A DNA stretch of 64,000 nucleotides, from positions 26,320-90,319 of the forward strand of contig JAIXUQ010000087.1 in NCBI GenBank assembly GCA_027483465.1, read 5' to 3'. Source of the DNA: Sphingomonadales bacterium. GTDB taxonomy: Bacteria > Pseudomonadota > Alphaproteobacteria > Sphingomonadales > Sphingomonadaceae. Below the pieces are notes generated by a model. That model saw only the letters and a program-made list of their open reading frames with translations, ran no database searches and had not been told where the DNA came from. This document shows, in pieces, positions 43,173-51,330 of this stretch (positions within the stretch are counted from its first letter, which is position 1; each line of letters begins with the position of its first letter). Made by a program: the position numbers and the translations under genes.

Positions 43173-43190
43173 GTGACGGTTGGATTACAG
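43173..43190 (-). promoter_or_regulatory. candidate PhoB box upstream of the T2SS operon
   Basis: On the minus strand CTGTAAT-CCAA-CCGTCAC resembles the PhoB direct repeat CTGTCAT-N4-CTGTCAT (6 of 7 and 5 of 7 bases, correct 11-bp period). It lies 68 bp upstream of the gspC start. The gap 43106-43436 also holds the helicase promoter on the other strand and no gene; a small hairpin GGGTTG-CTGGT-CAACCC at about 43360 has no T-run. Confidence 0.35.
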
Positions 43191-43436
43191 TGTCGCGGCG
43201 CCTGCCGTTATCCGCCGGTGCCCAGCCGGATTTGACTTTCCGGCCCAACGCGTCCATTGCGCTGCTCTGACATCACTGGGCGCGTGATCGGAGCATGAGG
43301 CCATGGGCCAGGCTCCAGAGCCCCACCCCCCCAAGCTTGCTTCCCTTATCACGCGGGTTGCTGGTCAACCCCCTTGCTCCGTCTGGCCCAGGCTCCGCCT
43401 GTCTGCCGGCGGGGTTGCACTGATATTGGAACATCC

Positions 43437-44894
43437 ATGAACTTCTCCGATCTGGCGCTTGCCGAACCGATTGCCCGCGCCCTCAATGAAAAGGGCTATG
43501 CCGCCCCCAGCTCGATCCAGGCCGCCGCCATCCCGCCGGCGCTGGCCGGCCATGATGTGCTGGGCCTGGCGCAGACCGGCACCGGCAAGACGGCGGCCTT
43601 TGCCCTGCCCATGCTGCACCGGCTGGCCGCCGATCCCAAGCACCGCATCAAGATGAACACCCGCGCCCTGGTGCTGGCGCCCACCCGCGAACTGGCCAGC
43701 CAGATTGCCGCCAGTTTCCAGGCCTATGGCAAATTTATGCGGCTTTCGGTGGCGGTGGTGTTCGGCGGCGTGCCGATCGGACGCCAGGAACGCGCGCTGG
43801 CCCCCGGCGTTGACGTGCTGGTGGCCACGCCGGGCCGTCTGCTCGATCTGGTCATGAAGGGTGCCTGCGATCTGGGCCGGGTGGAGATGCTGGTGCTCGA
43901 CGAGTGTGACCAGATGCTTGATCTGGGGTTCATCCATGATTTGAAGCGCATCACCGGCCTCTTGCCCAAGCAGCGCCAATCCATGCTGTTTTCCGCCACC
44001 CTGGCCCCGGCCATCGAACAACTGGCCGAGCGTTATCTGAAATCGCCGGTGAAGGTGGCGGTGCAGCCGGCGGCGACCACGGTGGAAAAGGTGGTGCAAT
44101 CGGTGGTGCATGTCAGCCAGCCGGAAAAACTGGCGCTGCTGGCGCATCTGCTCGATCAGCCCGAAGTGGCGAGCAGCATCGTCTTCACCCGCACCAAGCA
44201 CGGTGCCGACCGGGTGGTGCGCCAGCTTGCCGCCCATGGTCTGGTGGCCGAAGCCATCCACGGCAACCGCAGCCAGCCGCAGCGCACCCGCGCATTGGAC
44301 GGTTTCCGCGCCGGCACGCTGAAGATATTGGTGGCGACCGATATTGCCGCCCGCGGCCTCGACATTCCGGCGGTGAGCCATGTCTTCAATTTCGAGCTGC
44401 CCAACGTGCCCGAACAATATGTGCACCGCATCGGCCGCACCGCGCGCGCCGGCCGGGCCGGGGTGGCGATTGCGCTGTGCGCGCCCGATGAGCGCCCGTT
44501 CCTGAAGGACATCGAGAAGACCATCCGCATGGCGCTGACCCCGGCACCGCTGCCGGCCAATTTCCGCGATCTGGTGGGCAAGACAGCCAAGCTGATCAAG
44601 TCCAACCCGGTGGCGGCCGAGCCACCGCGTGAGGAACGCGATTTCGCCCGCAGCCGCAATGGCGGCCGGCCGGGCCGCGATCCGCGTGCGGTGGTGCATG
44701 CCGAAGGCCGCCCGGCGCGTGCGCCGGCTGGCCGTGAGGGTGGCCGCGAAGAGCGGCGTGATTTTGGCCGCGAGGGCCAGCCGCGCCGCGATGCCGGGCA
44801 GGGCCGGCCGGCCGGTGGGCGTCCGCCGGGCCGCCCCGGTGGCGGCTTTGCCGGCCGGCGCGAAGGCCAGCGGCGCTCGCCAGCCGGGCGGTAA
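43437..44894 (+). CDS. DEAD-box-family ATP-dependent RNA helicase (RhlE-like, DECD variant)
   Basis: A 485-residue RNA helicase. ATG 43437 opens the usual N-terminus MNFSDLALAEPIARALNEKGY with the Q motif. Motif I is AQTGTGKTAAF, Ia PTRELASQI, Ib ATPGRLLD, motif II reads VLDECDQMLD (DECD instead of DEAD), motif III SATLAP, motif VI HRIGRTARAGRAG. The C-terminal 90 residues are a Gly/Arg-rich, basic tail (REERDFARSRNGGRPGRD), as in RhlE/SrmB-type helicases that act in RNA decay or ribosome assembly. It ends at a strong bidirectional terminator. Confidence 0.92.
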   Translation: MNFSDLALAEPIARALNEKGYAAPSSIQAAAIPPALAGHDVLGLAQTGTGKTAAFALPMLHRLAADPKHRIKMNTRALVLAPTRELASQIAASFQAYGKFMRLSVAVVFGGVPIGRQERALAPGVDVLVATPGRLLDLVMKGACDLGRVEMLVLDECDQMLDLGFIHDLKRITGLLPKQRQSMLFSATLAPAIEQLAERYLKSPVKVAVQPAATTVEKVVQSVVHVSQPEKLALLAHLLDQPEVASSIVFTRTKHGADRVVRQLAAHGLVAEAIHGNRSQPQRTRALDGFRAGTLKILVATDIAARGLDIPAVSHVFNFELPNVPEQYVHRIGRTARAGRAGVAIALCAPDERPFLKDIEKTIRMALTPAPLPANFRDLVGKTAKLIKSNPVAAEPPREERDFARSRNGGRPGRDPRAVVHAEGRPARAPAGREGGREERRDFGREGQPRRDAGQGRPAGGRPPGRPGGGFAGRREGQRRSPAGR

Positions 44895-44916
44895 CGGCCA
44901 GCCGGGCCACGCAAGG

Positions 44917-44948
44917 AAAACCCCGCCGGATCGCTCCGGCGGGGTTTT
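44917..44948. terminator. bidirectional Rho-independent terminator
   Basis: A perfect 14-bp dyad AAAACCCCGCCGGA-TCGC-TCCGGCGGGGTTTT lies between the convergent helicase and cyclophilin genes. Both strands end in T4, so it can serve both. Confidence 0.92.
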
Positions 44949-44967
44949 CGCATTCAGGTCAAAATGG

Positions 44968-45426
44968 TCAGGCGACCGTCGCCTTGACGATATGGCCCGG
45001 CTCGCGCGGGGGTTCGCCCTTGGGCAGCGCGTCGACGTGCTCCATGCCCGAGATCACCTCGCCCCACACCGTGTATTGGCGATCAAGGAAGCGGGCATCA
45101 TCAAAGCAGATGAAGAACTGGCTGTTGGCGCTGTGCGGATAGGAGGTGCGCGCCATCGAGCAGACGCCGCGCACATGCGGCACGTCGTTGAACTCGGCCT
45201 TCAGATCGGGCAGGGCGCTGCCGCCGGTGCCGGTGCCCTTGGGGCAGCCGCCCTGGGCCATGAAGCCGGGGATGACCCGGTGGAACTTGATGCCATCATA
45301 GAAGCCCTGGGCCGCCAGCGTGGTGATGCGTTCGACATGGCCGGGCGCCACATCGGGGCGCAGCTTGATGACGACATCGCCGCCGCTGCTCAGCGAAAGG
45401 GTGAGGGTGGTCGGCGCATCGGCCAT
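44968..45426 (-). CDS. cyclophilin-type peptidyl-prolyl isomerase
   Basis: A 152-residue cytoplasmic cyclophilin that speeds proline isomerisation. ATG 45426 is preferred to the upstream frame. The signature FHRVIPGFMAQGGCPKGTGTGG and NSQFFICFDDARFLDRQYTVWGEV are present. No signal peptide is visible, so PpiB-like rather than PpiA. It shares its terminator with the convergent helicase. Confidence 0.9.
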   Translation of the reverse strand: MADAPTTLTLSLSSGGDVVIKLRPDVAPGHVERITTLAAQGFYDGIKFHRVIPGFMAQGGCPKGTGTGGSALPDLKAEFNDVPHVRGVCSMARTSYPHSANSQFFICFDDARFLDRQYTVWGEVISGMEHVDALPKGEPPREPGHIVKATVA

Positions 45427-45458
45427 GGCAAGTCTCCGGTTGGGGGAAAGCGCCACCC

Positions 45459-45896
45459 CTAGCCGCGAAGTGCGAAGCCCTCAAGCCGTGTCCGCAACGG
45501 GGGCGGGATCGGGGCCGGGCCGCTGGCCGGATCGCGGTGCACCAGCACGCTGTCGCACAGCGCGATGCATTGGCCGTCCTGAAAGGCGGCCATGGCGACA
45601 GTGAAGCTGCTGCTGCCGATACGCGCGATGGCATAGCCGATGGTGACCGGGGCGGGATAATTGCCCTCTGCCAGATAATCGATGGCGACATGGGCGACCA
45701 CGAAGCTGGACCGGCGTTCACCTGGCGCCGGATTGACCGGGCCAGCCCGGTTGAACCGCACCCGCGTCTCTTCGAACAGGCGGGCGAAGGCCACGTTGTT
45801 GAGATGGCCGTTCACGTCCATGTCGGCAAAGCGGGTTTCGAGCGTGAGACTGGCCGGATAGGCCGCCAGTTCCCGCCGAAGCGGATCAGCCTTCAT
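45459..45896 (-). CDS. thioesterase of the 4HBT/hotdog family
   Basis: A 145-residue acyl-CoA thioesterase-like protein. ATG 45896 overlaps the P450 stop (ATGA). The hotdog core is RFADMDVNGHLNNVAFARLFEETR, with the Asp/His/Asn pattern of the 4-hydroxybenzoyl-CoA type, and FVVAHVAIDYLAEGNY. It is the third gene of a P450 operon and probably hydrolyses the acyl-CoA product; the substrate is not known. Confidence 0.85.
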   Translation of the reverse strand: MKADPLRRELAAYPASLTLETRFADMDVNGHLNNVAFARLFEETRVRFNRAGPVNPAPGERRSSFVVAHVAIDYLAEGNYPAPVTIGYAIARIGSSSFTVAMAAFQDGQCIALCDSVLVHRDPASGPAPIPPPLRTRLEGFALRG

Positions 45897-47200
45897 CGCA
45901 TCCGGTACCGGATCGGCATTGCCTTCAGACCGGAAACGAAATTGGCCACCGACAATTTCGGTTCGCCGGCCAGTTCGATCGCGTCCAGCCGCGGCAGCAG
46001 TTCGGCAAACAGCGCCCGGATTTCCATGCGGGCCAGATGCAGGCCCAGGCATTGGTGGACGCCATTGCCAAAGGCGGTCTGCGGGTTGTTGGGCCGGTCC
46101 ACCCGGAAGCGGAACGGGTCTTCGAACACCGCCTCGTCGCGATTGCCCGACCAGTAGAAGAGCGCAACGCCGTCGCCCTTGCGGATCGTCTTGCCGCCAA
46201 TCTGGGTGTCTTCGGTGCAGGTGCGCATGAAATGCTTCACCGGTGTCACCCAGCGGATCATCTCCTCCACCGCCTGCGGGATCAGCGCCGGGTCGGCCTT
46301 CAACTTGGCCATTTCCGCCGGATTCTGTGCCAGTGCCAAAAGGCCGCCTGATGTGCTGCTGCTGGTGGTGTCATGCCCGGCGGTGACGGCGATGGCGTAA
46401 TAGCTGATCGCTTCCAGCAGGCCGATCGGCTCGGCATCCACCGTGCCCTGCGCGATCACCGTGGCCAGATCATCGCGCGGATTGGCGCGGCGATCGGCCA
46501 GAACTTCACCGAAATACTGGAAGAATTGCTGCACCAGCGCGAACAGATCAACCTGCGGGTTGCCGCTGGCTTCCGGGCCGCTCAGGCCCTGGGTGATGAT
46601 CCGGCTGCGCGCCACCACGTCCGGGTCCTGCGGGCCGAAAATCTCCTGGGTCATCTGCAGCATGCGCGGCTCGTCAGCCTCCGGCAGGCCCAGGATCATC
46701 ATGATCACCCGCAGCGGATACCAGAGCGCCACTTCGTTGACGAAATCGCATTGGCCGCCCAGTTCGGCCATGCGGTCAACATGGGCCCTGGCGATTGCGG
46801 CGATCTGCGGCTCCAGCTTTTTCAGATTCTGCGGCATGAACCATGTGTGGGTGATACGCCGCAGCTTCATGTGGATGGGATCATCCAGATCCACCAGGGT
46901 GCGGAACAAATGACTGTCCCCGGTGGTCTGCTTCACCCAGGTTTCGGCCTCGATCGGGCTGATGTAGGTGCGCTCCCGGTTGATGAAGCGGTCGTTGGCT
47001 TTGGAAATCGCCACGATGTCGGCATGGCGGGTGATCGACCAGAAGGGGCGAAAGCCGGCGGGCTCGGTCCAGTGCACCGGGTCCTCGCGGCGCAGCTGGG
47101 TATAGGCATCATGGATGCTCTCGTCGGCATAGGCCGCGGGATTGACCAGCCTGTTGTCCAGCGTGTCGCTGTTGAAGCCGGGAAAGGGCATGGCAGTCAT
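45893..47200 (-). CDS. cytochrome P450
   Basis: A 435-residue soluble bacterial P450. The heme ligand lies in FGNGVHQCLGLHLARMEI, the I-helix oxygen motif is AVTAGHDTTSSS, and the K-helix ExxR is in VEEMIRWVTP. There is no membrane anchor, so electrons should come from a ferredoxin; none is encoded beside it. It overlaps the crotonase gene upstream (ATGA) and the thioesterase downstream. The pairing with acyl-CoA enzymes suggests hydroxylation of a fatty acid, terpene or steroid acid, but the substrate is unknown. Confidence 0.92.
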   Translation of the reverse strand: MTAMPFPGFNSDTLDNRLVNPAAYADESIHDAYTQLRREDPVHWTEPAGFRPFWSITRHADIVAISKANDRFINRERTYISPIEAETWVKQTTGDSHLFRTLVDLDDPIHMKLRRITHTWFMPQNLKKLEPQIAAIARAHVDRMAELGGQCDFVNEVALWYPLRVIMMILGLPEADEPRMLQMTQEIFGPQDPDVVARSRIITQGLSGPEASGNPQVDLFALVQQFFQYFGEVLADRRANPRDDLATVIAQGTVDAEPIGLLEAISYYAIAVTAGHDTTSSSTSGGLLALAQNPAEMAKLKADPALIPQAVEEMIRWVTPVKHFMRTCTEDTQIGGKTIRKGDGVALFYWSGNRDEAVFEDPFRFRVDRPNNPQTAFGNGVHQCLGLHLARMEIRALFAELLPRLDAIELAGEPKLSVANFVSGLKAMPIRYRMR

Positions 47201-47973
47201 TGGGCGCGTCCTCTGGCTTGCACGGCGCCGCGCGCAGCTTCCACCTCGGCGGCGGAAACCTGGGCATTGGCGGCGGTCGAGCGTTCGGCCTCCAGCGCCA
47301 TCGCCGCGCCGAAGTTCAGTTCATAGCCATCGTTGATCAGCCGCTTGTAGGCGCGGGCAAAGCCGGGTGCGATGCCGGCCATGTCGTGCGCCAGCGCCAC
47401 GGCGGCGGGCAGCAGCTGATCGGCGGGTACCACGCGGTTGAGCAGGCCCCAGCGCTCGGCCGTGGCAGCATCGAGGAAATTGCCCGACAGCGACAGTTCG
47501 CGGGCGCGATAGGGCCCGACCAGGCGTGAGAGCTTCTGGCTCAACCCCCAGCCCGGCATGATGCCCACCCGGGCATGGGTGTCGGCAAAGCGGGCATGTT
47601 CGCTGCCGATCAGCACGTCGCAGGCCAGCGCCACCTCGAATCCGCCGGTGATGGCAACGCCGTTGATGGCACCGATCACCGGCTTGCCGGTCTGTTCGAT
47701 GGCCTTCACCGGATTGTCGTCGGGCCCATCGGCATTGGCCGCGCCCAGGCCCTGTTGGCCCAGTTCCTTCAGATCAAGGCCGGCGGTGAAGGCGCGGGTG
47801 CCGGCGCCGGTCAGCACGATGGCGCGCACCGCGGCATCGGCCTCCAGATCGCGGAAGGCCGCCGCCAGCGCGCGGCGCAGGGCCTGGTTGAGCGCGTTCA
47901 TCGCCTGCGGCCGGTTCAGCGTGACGATCGCCACCGGGCCATCGCGATCGACCAGCACGACTTCATCGCTCAT
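47197..47973 (-). CDS. enoyl-CoA hydratase/isomerase (crotonase) family
   Basis: A 258-residue crotonase. ATG 47973 is used. The oxyanion-hole motifs are AFTAGLDLKELG and AINGVAITGGFEVALACD. The second catalytic Glu of true hydratases is replaced in the region THARVGIMPGWGLSQKLSRL, so it may be an isomerase or hydrolase instead. It is the first gene of the crotonase-P450-thioesterase operon. Confidence 0.87.
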   Translation of the reverse strand: MSDEVVLVDRDGPVAIVTLNRPQAMNALNQALRRALAAAFRDLEADAAVRAIVLTGAGTRAFTAGLDLKELGQQGLGAANADGPDDNPVKAIEQTGKPVIGAINGVAITGGFEVALACDVLIGSEHARFADTHARVGIMPGWGLSQKLSRLVGPYRARELSLSGNFLDAATAERWGLLNRVVPADQLLPAAVALAHDMAGIAPGFARAYKRLINDGYELNFGAAMALEAERSTAANAQVSAAEVEAARGAVQARGRAQ

Positions 47974-48049
47974 TGGCCTGTCCTCCCCAAAGGTCGCCCT
48001 TGTACCCGCCCGCCGGGCCGCTGCCGACTGCAATTGGCGATAGGGGCGC

Positions 48050-48562
48050 CTATTTGGCCCGCCGCAGAATCAGATAGAAGGCGCCGCTACCGCCATGGCG
48101 CGGATGGGCGGCACGCACACTGGCCACGGCGGGGCGCAGATCGGGCCGTTCCAGCCAGTGCATCAGTTCGGCACGGATGCGCGCTGGCCGGTCGGGCCGG
48201 CCCTTGCCGGTGATCACCAGGATCACGCGCGTGCCATCGCCGGCATGGATGGCGGCGGCCAGCCGGGCATGGGCATCGGCCAGCGTGTGGCCGTGCAGAT
48301 CGATCACGCGATCGGGCACCAGCCGGCCACGGCTGATCTGCCGATCCCATGTGCCATCCAGCGGCGCACCCAGCGGATGCGGGCCGGACTTGGCGGCGGG
48401 CGGGGCGGGGCGGGGTTTTGGTGGCGCAGCGGCGGGCTGCGGCGGCGGCGGTGCAGGCGGCGGGGCAGGCGGCAACTCGGGCTTTGGCTTGCCGGGCAGC
48501 GGCTTCACGCTGGCGGCAACGCGCGCCCACAGTGCCCGTTCATGGGCGCTGAGGCGGCGCAT
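48050..48562 (-). CDS. Smr domain protein
   Basis: A 170-residue protein with a helical N-terminus, a Pro/Ala-rich linker (ELPPAPPPAPPPPQPAAAPP) and a C-terminal Smr (small MutS-related) domain. The domain shows DLHGHTLADAHARL, VILVITGKGRPDRPARI and PRHGGSGAFYLIL. Smr domains act as nucleases on DNA or RNA. The start overlaps the end of mltA by 23 bp, and the order timA-mltA-smr is conserved in alphaproteobacteria. Confidence 0.9.
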   Translation of the reverse strand: MRRLSAHERALWARVAASVKPLPGKPKPELPPAPPPAPPPPQPAAAPPKPRPAPPAAKSGPHPLGAPLDGTWDRQISRGRLVPDRVIDLHGHTLADAHARLAAAIHAGDGTRVILVITGKGRPDRPARIRAELMHWLERPDLRPAVASVRAAHPRHGGSGAFYLILRRAK

Positions 48563-49769
48563 CGGGCAGCAATTTCAGGCGAATGGCAGCGGCACGGGGG
48601 ATCAGCACCGCGACCTGCGCCGGGGATGATTGTGCCCCGGCATCGGCGGCGGCCTCCGCCCCCGGCCCCAGGAAGAGATCAAGCCGGTTGGCGCCCTTGA
48701 TGGCGCCGCCGGTATCCTGGGCCACCATCAACTGCCGCAGCGGCTGGCCGGTGCGGGTGAGCATGGTTTCCACCAGCAGTGGCGCGCCCAGCGGCACGAA
48801 GGCCGGATCGGCCGCCACCGAAACCCGCGGCGTCACCGCCACGCCCATGGCACCGATCGGGCCGTCGCCCTCCAGCAGGCGGAAGAAGATCTTGGAGGGG
48901 TTGGCATTCAGGATGGCCGGCGCCTCCTCGGGGTTGGCGCGCAGCCAGGCGAGGATCTCGGCCATGCCGGCACGCCCTCGCTCCAGCTTGCCCTGTTCAA
49001 TCAGCAGCCGGCCGATGGCGACATAATCGCGGCCGTTCTGCCCATCATAGCCGATGCGCAGGATGCGGCCATCGGGCAGCCGCAACCGGCCACTGCCCTG
49101 GATTTCCAGGAAAAACGCCTCGAAGGGGTCGGCCGCCCAGGCCAGTTCCAGCCGACGGCCGACCAGCGCGCCGGCGGCGATCTGGGCGCGGCTGGCATAG
49201 GGCACCAGCCGGTTGCCCTCCACCCGGCCGCGCACCGTGCGGCCTTTCAGGCTGGGGGCAAAATCGCCCAGCGGCACATCGATCAGATCGGCCGGCCGGC
49301 GATAGAGCGGCACCTCATAGCCCGGCTGCCGGGTCAGGCTGGCGGCGATTTCCGGCTCGTAATAGCCGGTGGCAAAGCCCTGGCCGCCGGCCACCAGCAC
49401 CGCGACAAGCGCGGTGTGGAAGAAATCATCCTCCTGCCCGGCCGGCACGGCGGCGGCGGCGGCGCAGGCGGCCTGCCATTCAGCCGGCTGGGTGAGGCCC
49501 GACAAATCCTCCCGCCGCATGAGGCCGGGGCACGAGGAGCGGAACGCCGCCAGCGCGGCCGCGGCGCCAGGCAGCGGGCCCAACGGCGGCAGCGGCACGG
49601 CGACCAGCCCGGCATCGACGGCGCGGGCGGGTGGCGGCGGGGTGGCCGGTTGGGCAAGCGTGACGCTTTGCGGTGCCGGCGGCTGGATGGTGACTGGCGC
49701 GGGGCGATCCTGCCGCCCGGCGCAGGCGGCCAGCAACAACAGGCCGGCCAGCGCGAACGGAAAGCGCAT
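48540..49769 (-). CDS. mltA: membrane-bound lytic murein transglycosylase A (lipoprotein)
   Basis: A 409-residue lipoprotein that cleaves peptidoglycan glycan strands. ATG 49769 gives a perfect lipoprotein signal MRFPFALAGLLLLAAC (Cys16), although no strong ribosome-binding site precedes it; ATG 49820 is an alternative. The MltA core (QGFATGYYEPEIAASLTRQP, FLEIQGSGRLRLPDGR) and the C-terminal 3D domain with the Asp triad (LMVAQDTGGAIKGANRLDLFLG) are clear. It lies between timA and smr. Confidence 0.92.
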   Translation of the reverse strand: MRFPFALAGLLLLAACAGRQDRPAPVTIQPPAPQSVTLAQPATPPPPARAVDAGLVAVPLPPLGPLPGAAAALAAFRSSCPGLMRREDLSGLTQPAEWQAACAAAAAVPAGQEDDFFHTALVAVLVAGGQGFATGYYEPEIAASLTRQPGYEVPLYRRPADLIDVPLGDFAPSLKGRTVRGRVEGNRLVPYASRAQIAAGALVGRRLELAWAADPFEAFFLEIQGSGRLRLPDGRILRIGYDGQNGRDYVAIGRLLIEQGKLERGRAGMAEILAWLRANPEEAPAILNANPSKIFFRLLEGDGPIGAMGVAVTPRVSVAADPAFVPLGAPLLVETMLTRTGQPLRQLMVAQDTGGAIKGANRLDLFLGPGAEAAADAGAQSSPAQVAVLIPRAAAIRLKLLPDAPPQRP

Positions 49770-49782
49770 CGGGGAAAACGGA

Positions 49783-50445
49783 TCAGGCCGCGTGATCGGG
49801 CGGCAGCTCGGCGCTGTCATCCTCGTTGTCGGTGGCGATCAGCACCCAGGCCGGATCGCTGCTGGTGACATGGCGGCTGAACGTCCACACATCGCGGCTT
49901 TCGATCTCGCCGTCGGCCGTGGCGATGCGGGCAGCGAAGCGCACGGTCAATTCCACCATCTGGCCCACCAGATCAGCGCCCTCGATCATCGCCGATGGCG
50001 TGCCCAGCATGCGGTTGGGCAGGGCACCGCCGCCGCGCGCAGCGACGGCAGAGGCAAGATTGTCCTGCACCTCATCCGAAACCAGGCCGTGCACGCCGGC
50101 CAGATCGCCCGACCAGAAAGCGGTGAGGATCAGGCCATAGGCCGCACTGGCGCCGGCCAGGAACCGGTCAGGGGCAAAACCGGGATCGGCGGCGGCGATG
50201 TCCTCCAGCGCCGGCAGCAGGCGCATGTCGGTGCCGGGCGGCAACACCAGCTTGCCGCGCGGGCCGCGATTGTCCTCGCGGCGCGGTGGCGCGGTGACTT
50301 CCGCAGCCGGGCGGAAACTGTCCCCGATCTGCTGCGGGCGTTCCTCCCCGGTGCGCTTGCCAAGCACGGAGACAAGGCGCAGACCGATGAAGGCCGCCAG
50401 CATGGCCAGCAGCACAATCTCGACCCAGGCGCTTCCGTCGGACAT
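49783..50445 (-). CDS. timA: Tim44/TimA-family putative adaptor protein
   Basis: A 220-residue protein with an N-terminal membrane helix (WVEIVLLAMLAAFIGLRLVSVLG), a disordered middle and a C-terminal Tim44-like domain (GFAPDRFLAGASAAYGLILTAF to the end, ESRDVWTFSRHVTSSDPAWVLIATD). This is the alphaproteobacterial relative of mitochondrial Tim44 and is inner-membrane bound. Position next to mltA and smr supports the call. The function in bacteria is not well defined. Confidence 0.88.
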   Translation of the reverse strand: MSDGSAWVEIVLLAMLAAFIGLRLVSVLGKRTGEERPQQIGDSFRPAAEVTAPPRREDNRGPRGKLVLPPGTDMRLLPALEDIAAADPGFAPDRFLAGASAAYGLILTAFWSGDLAGVHGLVSDEVQDNLASAVAARGGGALPNRMLGTPSAMIEGADLVGQMVELTVRFAARIATADGEIESRDVWTFSRHVTSSDPAWVLIATDNEDDSAELPPDHAA

Positions 50446-50685
50446 TTCAGATCCCCGGTCATCGCGCTCGCCCGATCAGGCGGCCGCGATGGCAAAAACA
50501 ACAAAAGGTTTACGGGCAGGATGGGCAGAAGTTGCGCCTGTCCGCAATGCCGCGGCAAAGCGGGAATCACCCCGCGCTACACACCGGCACAAGCGTCACA
50601 ATCGGCCTTTGCCGCCGTGATTGCAAGGCTGTGCGGCAATTGCGGACGCTTTGCAGCGTCGATTGCCCAGCTTCCTGGTGCGCCA

Positions 50686-50772
50686 TGGTGCGGGCGGCGG
50701 GACTCGAACCCGCACTTCCGTTGGGAAAGCGGATTTTAAGTCCGCTGCGTCTACCGGTTCCGCCACGCCCGC
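50686..50772 (-). tRNA. tRNA-Leu (anticodon UAA)
   Basis: An 87-nt tRNA with encoded CCA. The acceptor pairs GCGGGCG with CGCCCGC, the anticodon stem is CGGACTTAAAATCCG with loop anticodon TAA, there is a long variable arm as in class II tRNAs, and the T-arm is GCGGGTTCGAGTCCCGC. The 240-bp gap on its 3' side (50446-50685) contains no gene that I can support. Confidence 0.95.
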
Positions 50773-50813
50773 CGGTTGTGCCCTGCGGGCTCCGGCGTGG
50801 CCCCGGCGCCCCC

Positions 50814-51092
50814 TCAGGCGTTCAGCTTCTCGCGTAATTCCTTGCCCGGCTTGAAATAGGGCACGCGCTTGGCATCCACCTCCACCGCCGTGCCGGTGCG
50901 CGGGTTGCGGCCGGTGCGCGCCTCGCGGGCGCGGGTGGAAAAGGCGCCAAAGCCGCGCAACTCCACGCGGCGGCCGCCGGCCAGCGCATCGGTGATCTCG
51001 TCAAAGATGGTGGTGACGATGGCTTCCACGTCCCGCACGGTCAGATGCGGGTTCTGCTCGGCAACGATGGCAACCAGTTCAGACCTGATCAT
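50814..51092 (-). CDS. ihfB: integration host factor subunit beta
   Basis: A 92-residue DNA-bending protein. ATG 51092 is chosen; the track ORF runs far upstream. The HU/IHF signature is [28 protein letters not shown], with the DNA-intercalating Pro in the loop RNPRTG. Ser-Glu near the start and [16 protein letters not shown] favour IhfB over HU. It follows rpsA, as in the common cmk-rpsA-ihfB order. Confidence 0.93.
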   Translation of the reverse strand: MIRSELVAIVAEQNPHLTVRDVEAIVTTIFDEITDALAGGRRVELRGFGAFSTRAREARTGRNPRTGTAVEVDAKRVPYFKPGKELREKLNA

Positions 51093-51273
51093 GGCGCGCT
51101 GTCCCCAGTTGGGCCGGCGTTGTGGTGTCGATCCCGGCGGAGCTGTGATTTTGGTTGGGATTTTATTGTCTTCCTTACCCCGGTCAAGGCGCGCCGACGA
51201 AAAACGCCGGTTCGGTGCGGGTTTTGCAGCATTGCTATCCTTTGGTATAGGCGATCTGGCCTGGTCGGCCAAG

Positions 51274-51305
51274 AAAAACGCCCCGGCAGCCAGGCTGCCG
51301 GGGCG
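51274..51305 (-). terminator. Rho-independent terminator of rpsA
   Basis: On the minus strand a 12-bp perfect stem CGCCCCGGCAGC-CTG-GCTGCCGGGGCG is followed by TTTTT. It is 25 bp beyond the rpsA stop and so separates rpsA from ihfB transcription. Confidence 0.92.
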
Positions 51306-51330
51306 TGTTTTCCGGGCCAATGGGCCAGGA

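Noticed and set aside
50686-50813. tRNA-Leu as an integration site for a genomic island
   Set aside because: No integrase, no direct repeat of the tRNA 3' end and only core genes on both sides.
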